Source: Streptomyces sp. NBC_01260
GTDB lineage: Bacteria; Actinomycetota; Actinomycetes; Streptomycetales; Streptomycetaceae
Reading direction: 5' to 3'
Length of the DNA stretch: 64,000 nt
Assembly: GCF_036226405.1 (NCBI RefSeq)
Contig: NZ_CP108464.1
Location: forward strand, 7,068,001 to 7,132,000
The position numbers and the translations under genes were made by a program. The notes under the pieces were generated by a model. The model was given only the letters and a program-made list of their open reading frames with translations. It did no database searches and was not told where the DNA came from. Below, in pieces: positions 47,771 to 56,237 of this stretch; within the stretch, counting starts at the first letter, position 1, and each line of letters starts with the position of its first letter.

Positions 47771-47814
47771 CGACGAGCCCCGCACACCCCGCCCGGGTGC
47801 GCGGGGCTCCGTCG
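47771..47814 (+). terminator. Terminator of metNIQ
   Basis: GAGCCCCGC pairs with GCGGGGCTC, extended by CGAC/GTCG outside and CACCC/GGGTG inside with one mismatch and one bulge, 20 bp past metQ. Confidence 0.75.
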
Positions 47815-47891
47815 TGCGGACCCGCCCATGCACAAGCCCCGCCCGATGCTGCATGCTGTGCCTTTACACGGTCTTCGGCATGGAGCTGCGC

Positions 47892-48530
47892 ATGACTTCC
47901 ACCTTTCCGGACATCTCCATCAGCACGGATCGGTTGGTGCTGCGCCCCTTCGACATGGCGGACGTCCCCGCGTACATCGAGATGATGAACGACGAACTCG
48001 TCACCGCCTGGACCGAGGCACCCCACCCCTACACCCAGGTCGACGCCGAACGCTGGGTCCGCAGGATCGCTCCCGCACAGCGCACCAAGGGTGACGGCAT
48101 CGTCTTCGCCGTCACCGAGTTCCTCACCCAGCGCCTCGTCGGCTCGGTCCGGCTGCACAACACCGACTGGCGGACCCTGGCCACCGAGGCCGCCTACATC
48201 ACCGCCCCCTGGGCGCGCGGTGAGGGATACGCCACCGAGTCCGTGCTGGCCCTCGCCCAGTGGCTCTTCCGCGACCAGGGCTTCGAGCGGATCGAGCTGC
48301 GCACCGCCGCCGACAACACCGCCTCCCAGCAGGTCGCCCAGAAGCTCGGCTGCATCAGCGAGGGAATCCTGCGCAACGCCCGCATAGCCCGCTCACAGAC
48401 CGAGGACGGAGGATGGGCCGACATCAGAACCGATCTGATCGTCTGGGGCCTGCTCCCCGAGGACCTCGAGGGAGTCGCCGAGCAGCTCGCCGACGCCGGT
48501 GGATACGGTACGTACAACGACTGGAACTGA
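47892..48530 (+). CDS. GNAT N-acetyltransferase, RimJ/RimL type
   Basis: 212 residues. The RimJ/RimL-like pattern is clear: STDRLVLRPFDMADVPAYIEMMN at the start, ITAPWARGEGYATESVLALAQWLF for acetyl-CoA binding and VAQKLGCISEGILRNARI near the end. Such proteins acetylate N-termini or small molecules. ATG 47892 has GGAG six bases upstream. The ATG at 47880 is an alternative. Confidence 0.87.
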   Translation: MTSTFPDISISTDRLVLRPFDMADVPAYIEMMNDELVTAWTEAPHPYTQVDAERWVRRIAPAQRTKGDGIVFAVTEFLTQRLVGSVRLHNTDWRTLATEAAYITAPWARGEGYATESVLALAQWLFRDQGFERIELRTAADNTASQQVAQKLGCISEGILRNARIARSQTEDGGWADIRTDLIVWGLLPEDLEGVAEQLADAGGYGTYNDWN

Positions 48531-48635
48531 CCTTTCCCCGGCTCGGCGCCCTACCGGCACGGACCAGGTGATCCCGCCGTGACCGCCCCGGGGCGACCGG
48601 CCCCGCCTGCACCAACTCCAGGAGACTGACAACAG

Positions 48636-49874
48636 ATGGCCGACCGGGTCACAGTGATCGGCTGGGACGGCTCACCACTGACCAGAGCGGCCACCGCCGC
48701 GCTCTCGGCCGCCACGCTCGTCGCCGGAGCCGCCCACCACCTCGCACTGCCCGAAGTACCGCAGGGCGCGGAACGGATCCGGCTCGGCTCGATCGACCTG
48801 GCCGCCCGGCGGATCGCCGGCCACCGCGGCAGCGCCGTGGTCCTCGCCGACGGCGACCCGGGATTCTTCGGAGTCGTGCGCAGTCTGCGCGCCCGCGAGC
48901 ACGGCCTCGAAGTCGAAGTGGTGCCCGCCGTCTCCGCCGTCGCCACCGCCTTCGCCCGCGCCGGCATGCCGTGGGAGGACGCCCAGACCGTCGTCGCCCA
49001 CCCCCGCACCCTGCGCCGCGCGGTGAACGTCTGCCGCGCCCACCACAAGGTCGCCGTCCTCACCTCGCCCGGCGCCGGACCCGCCGAACTCGCTCTGCTG
49101 CTCGAAGGTGTCCACCGCACGTTCGTCATCTGCGAGGAACTCGGCACCGCCCGCGAACAGGTCACCGTCGTCACCTCGGAGAAGGCCGCCGACCACGTCT
49201 GGCGCGACCCCAACGTCGTCATCGTCATCGGCGGCGGCCCCGAACAGCGGGCCGAGGGAACGTGGATCGCGGGCCGCCACCCCGCCTACCCCCAGGGCGT
49301 ACGGGGCTGGGCGCTGCCCGCCGGTGCCTACCGGGGCGACGGCCAGAACCTCGCGGGGGAGAGCGGTGAGGGCGAGTCCCCGGGGCTGCGCGCCGCGCAA
49401 CTCGCCCACCTCGGGCCCCGGACCGGCGACCTGGTCTGGGACATCGGCTCCGGCAGCGGCGCCCTGGCCGTGGAGGCGGCCCGGTTCGGCGCGGCGGTCC
49501 TGGCCGTGGACATCGACCCGGACGCCTGCGCCCGCACCGCGACGGCGGCACGGGCCTTCGGGGTCCAGCTCCAGGTGGTCCAGGGCCGCGCCCCGCACGT
49601 GCTGGAACGACTTCCCGAGCCCGATGTCGTACGGATCGGCGGCGGCGGGGTTCCCGTCGTCACCGCCGTCGCCGACCGCAGGCCCGAGCGGATCGTGACC
49701 CATGCCTCGACCCGGGACGAGGCCGAGGCGCTGGGCGCCGCCCTCGCCGAGAACGGATACACGGCCGCCTGCTCGCTCCTGCAGTCCGTCGAACTCGACA
49801 CGTCCGCATGGTCGGAGCGCGAACGCTCGGTCGTCTTCCTGCTGTCCGCACTGCGGTCGGACCTCGCCCCCTGA
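48636..49874 (+). CDS. cbiET: Precorrin-6Y / cobalt-precorrin C5,15-methyltransferase (CbiET/CobL)
   Basis: 412 residues with two fused enzymes. Residues 1-210 are a tetrapyrrole methylase (VTVIGWDGSPLT, VVLADGDPGFFGVVRSL) that methylates C5. Residues 245-410 are a class I SAM methyltransferase (DLVWDIGSGSGALAVEAARFG, then AVDIDPDACARTA) that methylates C15 and decarboxylates the ring C acetate. The fused form is usual in actinomycetes (CobL in the aerobic nomenclature). The SAM motif in the first half is less regular than in CobA. It is one of three corrinoid genes within 7 kb. Confidence 0.9.
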   Translation: MADRVTVIGWDGSPLTRAATAALSAATLVAGAAHHLALPEVPQGAERIRLGSIDLAARRIAGHRGSAVVLADGDPGFFGVVRSLRAREHGLEVEVVPAVSAVATAFARAGMPWEDAQTVVAHPRTLRRAVNVCRAHHKVAVLTSPGAGPAELALLLEGVHRTFVICEELGTAREQVTVVTSEKAADHVWRDPNVVIVIGGGPEQRAEGTWIAGRHPAYPQGVRGWALPAGAYRGDGQNLAGESGEGESPGLRAAQLAHLGPRTGDLVWDIGSGSGALAVEAARFGAAVLAVDIDPDACARTATAARAFGVQLQVVQGRAPHVLERLPEPDVVRIGGGGVPVVTAVADRRPERIVTHASTRDEAEALGAALAENGYTAACSLLQSVELDTSAWSERERSVVFLLSALRSDLAP

Positions 49875-50207
49875 CCCTGTCGGCACACGGCGGGAGGTAG
49901 GCTGGCCGATCGTTGCACCGCGCCCGGATCATCGTCGCTTCGTTCGTCAATGTCCGGAAAAGGGGACCGTTTTGGCCCTCGTTGTGGTACGGCAGAACCG
50001 GGGGACGCGCAACGTGGCGCAGTCCACAGCGAGCCGTGGCGAAATGAGCTGCCGCGGCGGCGAACGACCGCGAGAATGCAGTATGTCCGCGACCGTTTCG
50101 TGCCGCGCGGCGCGCCCGCTCGTTCCATTGGACGAGCGCCTGTGTGCCGTGTTCGGGCGTTCCGGGCGAAGGGCCGAAGGAGCACTGACGATGGGCGAGG
50201 GGTACGC
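49875..50207 (+). other. Upstream region of the BluB-CobT gene
   Basis: TAGGCT near 49910 is a good -10 candidate. A 42-codon frame (ATG 50083, stop overlapping the next gene by ATGA) has only a weak ribosome site and two Cys, and could be a small coupled ORF. The bluB-cobT frame itself is also open back to 49950. No B12 riboswitch core was recognised. Confidence 0.4.
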
Positions 50208-53200
50208 ATGAGTGACACCGGCCAGATCCCGGGCGAGGGACTGCCGGAGAACGCAGGCATGGTGGAGCAGCCGGGCGTCCCCGCCCCGGATGCCTACACC
50301 TTCCTCGATCCCTCCGAGCACGCGTCCGAGGACGACGACCTTCTGCTGATGCCGAGCCCCCAGGGCGCCTGGAGCGAGCCTCAGGCCGTCCCGGTGCCCG
50401 GCCAGTTCCCGGACGGCGTGGCCGCGCAGGCCCCCCTGCCCGAGCAGGGCGCGTATCAGCCCCCGCCCGTCGCGCAGCACCAGTCCCGGCTGCCGGGCGA
50501 CAACCCGGCGCAGCCCCAGGGCCCGGTACAGCCCCAGGGCCCGGTACAGCTCCAGGAGCAGCAGTTCCAGGCCCCGGTCCAGGTTCCGGCGTACGCCATG
50601 CAGGCGCCCGCCGAGCCGCTGCCGCAGACCGGCCAGGGGACCCATGAGTCCGGCGGCCGCGACTCGGGTGCCGTGGACCTCCGCGGCGTGCGCATCCCGT
50701 CGCCCGTCCCCGTGGCGGCGCAGGCCCAGGTGCCGGTGGCGCAGACCCAGGCGCCCGTGCGCCGGCCGCTGCACCGCGGCCCGGCCTCGCCCGAGCCGGG
50801 CGCGGCCTACGGCGGTACGTCGGGCGGCGTGGTCCGCTCGCTCGCCGACCGGGGCCCGGCGGGCGCGCCGCAGGCCCAGTCGCCCGCACCGGCACCCTCG
50901 CCCGCACGGCACGCGGGACCGGCCACCGCCGAACCCGAGTACTTCGAGATGACGGCCGAGGAATCGGCCGCGCTGCCGGGCCCGCAGCTCGGCGAGATCC
51001 CGCCGCAGGGCGGGAACCAGTGGGCGGCCCAGGCGCCGCAGCAGGCCGCCGCGCCGGCCGTGGCGGAAGCGGAACCGGCGACGGCGGGGGCGCCGTCGGC
51101 AGAAACGGTCGTTCCGGAGACGGCTGCCGCCGAACCCGTGCCGACGGTGCAGCCCGCAGAGCCTGCGGAGCCCGCAGCGGTCGTGCAGCCCGTCGAGCCC
51201 GCAGCGGTCGTGGCCGAGGAACCCGCCCCGGTACCGGTGGCGGCCGAGATCGTGGCGGAGCCTGTGGTGGACGCCCCGTCGGAGACGGCAGCGGCAGCGG
51301 TCGAGGTTGTTGTCGAGGCGGCGCCTGCTGAAGCGGCGCCGGTCGAGGCAGCACCCGTCGATGCGGCTCCGGCCGACGTGGCACCGGCCGAGGCGCCGCC
51401 GGTGGAGCCTGTGGCGGACGGCGCCTCCCTGGGCCGGTTCGTGCCGGTGCAGGGTTCGCTGCCGACCGCCCCGCACCTGGCCCCGACGCCCGTCGTCGAG
51501 CAGCCGGTGGAGCCCGAGACGGTCGTGGAGGCCGCGCCCGAGCCCCAGGCGATCGCCATGGAGCCCGTGGCGGTCGAGGCGGCAGAGGTCGCCGAGACGG
51601 CAGAGATCACTGAGGCGGTCGTCCCGGAACCCGCAGCCGAGCTGGAAACAGAGCCGGAGGCCGAGACGGGCCCCGAGGTCATCGAGACCCCGGACCTGAC
51701 GGGCAGCACCGAAACCGCCACGGCACAGGTGCCGGAGGCCGAACAGGCCGACGGACCGGCTGAACCGGCCGTGCCGCAGAACGCCCCGGAGCCCGTGCAG
51801 CCGGAGCCCGTCCGGTCGCGGACCGTGGCGGAGCCCGTGAACGGCACCCCGGCCGTGGACGCCCCCGAAGCGCCTGAAGCACCCGAAGCGGCCGAAGTTC
51901 CGGAGGCCGAGGCCGAGGCCGAGGAGGCCGAGGAGGTGCTCGTCACCTCGCCGCCGGCCCCCGGCTACGACGACGCCGAGCGCGAGGCCGTACTGCGGGT
52001 CATGCGGGAACGCCGCGACATCCGCAACGGCTTCCGCGGCGACCCGATCCCGCACGAGGTCCTGCTGCGCGTCCTGGAAGCGGCGCACACCGCGCCCAGC
52101 GTCGGGCACTCGCAGCCCTGGGACTTCGTCGTCATCCGTTCCGCGGAGACCCGCCGTTCCATGCACGAACTGGCGCAGCGCCAGCGCGACGCCTACGCCA
52201 AGTCGCTTCCCAAGGCGCGGGCCAAGCAGTTCAAGGAACTGAAGATCGAGGCGATCCTCGACACCCCGGTCAACATCGTCGTCACCGCCGACCCGACCCG
52301 CGGCGGCCGCCACACCCTGGGCCGGCACACCCAGCCGCAGATGGCCCCGTACTCCTCGGCGCTCGCCGTCGAGAACCTGTGGCTCGCCGCCCGCGCCGAG
52401 GGGCTCGGCGTCGGCTGGGTCAGCTTCTTCGACGAGCGCGAGATGGTCCGTTCCCTCGGCCTGCCCGAGCACCTCGAAGTCGTCGCGTACCTCTGTGTCG
52501 GTTACGTGGACGAGTTCCCGGAGGAGCCCGAGCTGATGCAGGCGGGCTGGTCCAAGCGCCGCCCGCTGTCGTGGGTCGTGCACGAGGAGACGTACGGCCG
52601 CCGCGCCCTGCCCGGCGAGGAGCCGCACGACCTGCTCCAGGAGACCATCTCCAACATCCGGCCACTGGACGCCAAGGCGCTCGGCGAGGCGTGGGAGCGC
52701 CAGAAGCGGATGACCAAGCCGGCCGGTGCGCTCGGCATGCTGGAGATCATCTCGGCGCAGCTGTCCGGGCTCTCCCGGATGTGTCCGCCGCCGATCCCGG
52801 AGCCCGCGGCCGTCGCGATCTTCGCGGGCGACCACGGGGTGCACGCCCAGGGCGTCACGGCCTGGCCCCAGGAGGTGACCGGCCAGATGGTGGCCAACTT
52901 CCTCGGCGGCGGCGCGGTCTGCAACGCCTTCGCGGCCCAGGTCGGCGCCGAGGTGTGTGTGGTCGACGTCGGGGTGGCCTCGGAGCTGCCCGCGACGCCC
53001 GGTCTGCTGCCCCGCAAGGTGCGCGCCGGGACTGCCGACTTCACGACCGGCCCCGCACTCACCCGTGACGAGGTCCTCGCGGCGATCGAGGTCGGTATCG
53101 AGACCGCCCGCGATCTGGTCGCGGCGGGCAACAAGGGCCTGCTCACCGGTGAGATGGGCATCGCCAACACGACGGCGTCGGCCGCCCTGATCTGCGTGTA

Positions 53201-53681
53201 CACCGGGATGGACGCGGCAGAGGTGACCGGTCGCGGTACCGGCATCAACGACGAGATGCACGCCCGCAAGGTCGACGTGGTCCGCCGTGCGCTCGACCTG
53301 CACCAGCCGGACCCGGCCGATCCGATCGGCGTGCTCGCGGCCGTCGGCGGCCTGGAGCACGCCGCGATGGCCGGGTTCCTCCTCGGCGGGGCCTCGCTCC
53401 GTACGCCGGTCATCCTCGACGGCGTCAGCGCGGGCGCCGCGGCCCTGGTGGCACGCGCCATCGCGCCGGAAGCCCTGGCGGCCTGCATCGCCGGCCACCG
53501 CAGCGCCGAGCCCGGCCATGTCGCCGCGCTCAACAAGCTGGGCCTGCGACCGCTGGTCGACCTGGACCTCCGCCTGGGCGAGGGCACGGGCGCGCTGCTG
53601 GCGCTGCCGATCGTGCAGAGCGCGGCCCGCGCGATGCACGAGGTGGCGACGTTCGACTCGGCGGGCGTCACGGAGAAGTAG
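50208..53681 (+). CDS. cobT: BluB-CobT fusion with a long disordered N-terminus: DMB synthase plus DMB phosphoribosyltransferase
   Basis: 1157 residues in three parts. Residues 1-580 are Pro/Ala/Glu/Val-rich low-complexity sequence with repeats such as PQGPVQPQGPVQ and many AEPV/VEAAP blocks, with no folded domain. Residues about 585-800 match BluB, a nitroreductase-fold flavoprotein that cuts FMN into 5,6-dimethylbenzimidazole (RRDIRNGFRGDPI, APSVGHSQPWDFVVI, VSFFDEREMV). Residues about 808-1157 are CobT, joining DMB to nicotinate mononucleotide to give alpha-ribazole-phosphate (AIFAGDHGVHAQGV, MGIANTTASAAL, GRGTGINDEM, catalytic Glu in LGEGTGALL). The fusion channels the lower ligand. GAGGGG precedes the ATG at 50208. 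Confidence 0.92.
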   Translation: MSDTGQIPGEGLPENAGMVEQPGVPAPDAYTFLDPSEHASEDDDLLLMPSPQGAWSEPQAVPVPGQFPDGVAAQAPLPEQGAYQPPPVAQHQSRLPGDNPAQPQGPVQPQGPVQLQEQQFQAPVQVPAYAMQAPAEPLPQTGQGTHESGGRDSGAVDLRGVRIPSPVPVAAQAQVPVAQTQAPVRRPLHRGPASPEPGAAYGGTSGGVVRSLADRGPAGAPQAQSPAPAPSPARHAGPATAEPEYFEMTAEESAALPGPQLGEIPPQGGNQWAAQAPQQAAAPAVAEAEPATAGAPSAETVVPETAAAEPVPTVQPAEPAEPAAVVQPVEPAAVVAEEPAPVPVAAEIVAEPVVDAPSETAAAAVEVVVEAAPAEAAPVEAAPVDAAPADVAPAEAPPVEPVADGASLGRFVPVQGSLPTAPHLAPTPVVEQPVEPETVVEAAPEPQAIAMEPVAVEAAEVAETAEITEAVVPEPAAELETEPEAETGPEVIETPDLTGSTETATAQVPEAEQADGPAEPAVPQNAPEPVQPEPVRSRTVAEPVNGTPAVDAPEAPEAPEAAEVPEAEAEAEEAEEVLVTSPPAPGYDDAEREAVLRVMRERRDIRNGFRGDPIPHEVLLRVLEAAHTAPSVGHSQPWDFVVIRSAETRRSMHELAQRQRDAYAKSLPKARAKQFKELKIEAILDTPVNIVVTADPTRGGRHTLGRHTQPQMAPYSSALAVENLWLAARAEGLGVGWVSFFDEREMVRSLGLPEHLEVVAYLCVGYVDEFPEEPELMQAGWSKRRPLSWVVHEETYGRRALPGEEPHDLLQETISNIRPLDAKALGEAWERQKRMTKPAGALGMLEIISAQLSGLSRMCPPPIPEPAAVAIFAGDHGVHAQGVTAWPQEVTGQMVANFLGGGAVCNAFAAQVGAEVCVVDVGVASELPATPGLLPRKVRAGTADFTTGPALTRDEVLAAIEVGIETARDLVAAGNKGLLTGEMGIANTTASAALICVYTGMDAAEVTGRGTGINDEMHARKVDVVRRALDLHQPDPADPIGVLAAVGGLEHAAMAGFLLGGASLRTPVILDGVSAGAAALVARAIAPEALAACIAGHRSAEPGHVAALNKLGLRPLVDLDLRLGEGTGALLALPIVQSAARAMHEVATFDSAGVTEK

Positions 53682-53694
53682 CACCGGGACGCGG

Positions 53695-53721
53695 GGGCAC
53701 GGGGGCGCTGCCCCCGTGCCC
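53695..53721 (+). terminator. Terminator of the BluB-CobT gene
   Basis: GGGCACGGGGGC (53695-53706) pairs with GCCCCCGTGCCC (53710-53721), loop GCT, 14 bp past the stop codon. Confidence 0.8.
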
Positions 53722-53750
53722 AGCCCCCTCGGCCTGGCACCTTGGCACTC

Positions 53751-53813
53751 CAGCCCCTCGGGCATCCCAGCCCCTCCGGCGTTTGAGGAGCGGGGTCCGG
53801 GGCGGAGCCCCGG
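53751..53813 (+). repeat. Streptomyces intergenic repeat of the CAGCCCCTCCGGCGTTTGAG type
   Basis: CAGCCCCTCCGGCGTTTGAG at 53769-53788 with partial copies of its first nine bases at 53721 and 53751. It is followed by the hairpin CCGGGGC-GGA-GCCCCGG (53797-53813). I recall this element as present in very many intergenic regions of Streptomyces genomes. The rest of 53814-54015 is GC-rich spacer with no gene seen. Confidence 0.7.
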
Positions 53814-54015
53814 TTACGGGAGGGGGCGGCAGGGGACCAGGCCCGCCGCAGGCGCCCCACCCCGAGCCGCCCCGCCCCACCGCACAGCGCCCCACGCACC
53901 GCACCCGCCCACGGCCACCCCGTATCGTGGACCCCGCCCCACAAAGCCGCACCTCACAGCCGCTCCACTGCCGTAGCGGCCCGCACTCCGCACCGCACGA
54001 GGAGCCCGCACCGCC

Positions 54016-55269
54016 ATGGCCGAGCACGCCGTTCACCCCGCGTACCCCGTCGGACTGCGCCTGAACGGGCGCCGTGTAGTCGTCGTCGGCGGCGGCCAGG
54101 TCGCGCAGCGCCGCCTCCCCGCCCTCATAGCGGCCGGCGGGGACATCGTCCTCGTGTCGCCGTCCGCCACCCCCTCCGTCGAGGCGATGGCGGATGCGGG
54201 CGAGATCCGCTGGGAGCGCCGGGTGTACGCCGACGGCGACCTGGCGGACACCTGGTACGCGCTCATCGCGTCCGACGACACCGCGGCCAACGACGCCGCC
54301 TCCGCCGAGGCCGAGCGCACCCGCACCTGGTGCGTCCGCAGCGACAACGCGGACGCCGCCACCGCCTGGACCCCCGCCACCGGCCGCAGCGAGGGTGTCA
54401 CCGTCGCCGTGCTCACCACCGACGGGCAGGGCCGCGACCCGCGCCACTCCGCCGCCGTGCGCGACGCCATCGTCGAGGGCCTGCGCGACGGCACCCTCGC
54501 CGCACCCCACCACCGCACCCGGACCCCCGGCGTCGCCCTGGTCGGCGGCGGCCCCGGCGACCCCGACCTGATCACTGTCCGCGGCCGCCGCCTCCTCGCC
54601 GAGGCCGACGTCGTCATCGCGGACCGGCTCGGCCCGCGCGACCTGCTGGACGAACTCCCTCCGCACGTCGAGGTGATCGACGCCGCCAAGATCCCGTACG
54701 GCCGCTACATGGCGCAGGAGGCGATCAACAACGCGCTGATCGAGCACGCCAAGGCGGGCAAGGCCGTCGTCCGGCTCAAGGGCGGCGACCCGTTCGTCTT
54801 CGGGCGCGGTATGGAAGAGGCACAGGCGCTCGCCGCCGAGGGCATCTCCTGCACCGTCGTCCCCGGCATCTCCAGCTCGATCTCGGTGCCGGGCGCGGCC
54901 GGTATCCCGGTGACCCACCGCGGGGTCGCCCACGAGTTCACCGTGGTCAGCGGCCATGTCGCCCCCGACGACGAGCGTTCGCTGGTCGACTGGGCGGCCG
55001 TCGCCCGGCTTCGCGGCACCCTGGTCCTCCTGATGGCCGTCGACAAGATCGGCGCCATCGCCCGTGCGCTCATGGCCCACGGCAAGTCCCCCGAGACCCC
55101 GGTCGCGCTGGTCCAGGAAGGGACCACGGCCGCCCAGCGCCGCGTCGACGCGACACTCGCGACCGTCGCCGAGCGGGCCGTGGCGGAGCAAGTGCGCCCG
55201 CCGGCCGTCATCATCATCGGTGACGTCGTCGCGGTCGGCCCTGCCGCCGCGGCACCCTCCCCTGAGTAA
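54016..55269 (+). CDS. cobA: Siroheme synthase-type fusion: precorrin-2 dehydrogenase-like domain plus uroporphyrinogen-III C-methyltransferase
   Basis: 417 residues. Residues 1-165 are a Rossmann domain (RRVVVVGGGQVAQRRLPAL) related to the precorrin-2 dehydrogenase half of CysG. Residues about 170-410 are the SUMT domain (VALVGGGPGDPDLITVRG, RLKGGDPFVFGRGMEE, GIPVTHRGVA) that adds two methyls to uroporphyrinogen III from SAM. It makes precorrin-2, the branch point to cobalamin and siroheme. The fusion is CysG-like (cysG is the alternative symbol). Neighbours point to cobalamin. GAGGAG lies about 11 bases before the ATG. Confidence 0.9.
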   Translation: MAEHAVHPAYPVGLRLNGRRVVVVGGGQVAQRRLPALIAAGGDIVLVSPSATPSVEAMADAGEIRWERRVYADGDLADTWYALIASDDTAANDAASAEAERTRTWCVRSDNADAATAWTPATGRSEGVTVAVLTTDGQGRDPRHSAAVRDAIVEGLRDGTLAAPHHRTRTPGVALVGGGPGDPDLITVRGRRLLAEADVVIADRLGPRDLLDELPPHVEVIDAAKIPYGRYMAQEAINNALIEHAKAGKAVVRLKGGDPFVFGRGMEEAQALAAEGISCTVVPGISSSISVPGAAGIPVTHRGVAHEFTVVSGHVAPDDERSLVDWAAVARLRGTLVLLMAVDKIGAIARALMAHGKSPETPVALVQEGTTAAQRRVDATLATVAERAVAEQVRPPAVIIIGDVVAVGPAAAAPSPE

Positions 55270-55333
55270 CCATCGGTAACGGAACTTCCTCCAGACCGTT
55301 GGCACCACACACCGGACAAGGCAGTATCAACCT

Positions 55334-56152
55334 GTGGCTGATCTCATCACCGTCGATGACCCCGACGACCCCCGACTGCGCGACTACACAGGCCTGACCG
55401 ACGTCGAGCTGCGGCGCAGGCGCGAGCCCGCCGAGGGCCTCTTCATCGCCGAGGGCGAGAAGGTGATCAGACGCGCCAGGCAGGCCGGGTACGAGATGCG
55501 GTCCATGCTGCTGTCGGCGAAGTGGATCGATCTGATGCGCGACGTCATCGACGAGGTCCCGGCCCCCGTGTACGCGGTCACCCCGGAGCTCGCCGAGCGT
55601 GTCACCGGCTACCACGTGCACCGCGGCGCCCTCGCCTCCATGCAGCGCAAACCGCTGCCGGCCGCCGACGAACTGCTGCGCACCACCCGCCGCGTGGTCG
55701 TCATGGAGGCCGTCAACGACCACACGAACATCGGGGCGATCTTCCGCAGCGCCGCCGCCCTCGGCATGGACGCCGTCCTGCTCTCCCCGGACTGCGCCGA
55801 CCCGCTGTACCGGCGCTCCGTCAAGGTCTCGATGGGCGCGGTCTTCTCCGTCCCTTACGCCCGGCTCGACACCTGGCCCAAGGCTCTGGAGACCGTCCGG
55901 GAGGCGGGCTTCAAGCTGCTCGCCCTGACGCCCGACGAGAAGGCCAGCAGCATCGAGGAGGCGGCGCCGCACCGGATGGATCAGGTGGCGCTGATGCTCG
56001 GGGCCGAGGGAGACGGGCTGTCCACCCAGGCCCTCGTCGCCGCCGACGAATGGGTGCGTATCCCGATGGCCCACGGCGTCGACTCGCTGAACGTGGGCGC
56101 GGCGGCCGCGGTCGCCTTCTACGCGGTCGCCACAGGCCGCCCGGAGAGCTGA
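55334..56152 (+). CDS. TrmH/SpoU family RNA 2'-O-methyltransferase
   Basis: 272 residues. An N-terminal substrate-binding domain (EPAEGLFIAEGEKVIRRARQAG) precedes the SPOUT knot: EAVNDHTNIGAIFRSAAALG (motif 1 with Asn and Arg), LMLGAEGDGLS (motif 2) and IPMAHGVDSLNVGAAAAVAFY (motif 3). It uses SAM to methylate ribose in rRNA or tRNA, target unknown. GTG start. It has no functional link to the corrinoid genes before it. Confidence 0.9.
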   Translation: MADLITVDDPDDPRLRDYTGLTDVELRRRREPAEGLFIAEGEKVIRRARQAGYEMRSMLLSAKWIDLMRDVIDEVPAPVYAVTPELAERVTGYHVHRGALASMQRKPLPAADELLRTTRRVVVMEAVNDHTNIGAIFRSAAALGMDAVLLSPDCADPLYRRSVKVSMGAVFSVPYARLDTWPKALETVREAGFKLLALTPDEKASSIEEAAPHRMDQVALMLGAEGDGLSTQALVAADEWVRIPMAHGVDSLNVGAAAAVAFYAVATGRPES

Positions 56153-56168
56153 GCCGTATCCGCGAAGT

Positions 56169-56192
56169 CCCGCCCGGCGTACGAAGGGCGGG
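56169..56192. terminator. Terminator between trmH-like and kinase genes
   Basis: CCCGCCC (56169-56175) pairs with GGGCGGG (56186-56192) around a 10-nt loop, between two convergent genes. Confidence 0.6.
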
Positions 56193-56237
56193 CCGCGCGG
56201 GACCCTGCCGGCAGCCCTCGAAGGCGCTCCGGCGGGG

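Noticed and set aside
50083..50211. 42-codon ORF overlapping the BluB-CobT start
   Set aside because: Weak ribosome site and an equally open alternative frame; not enough to call a gene.
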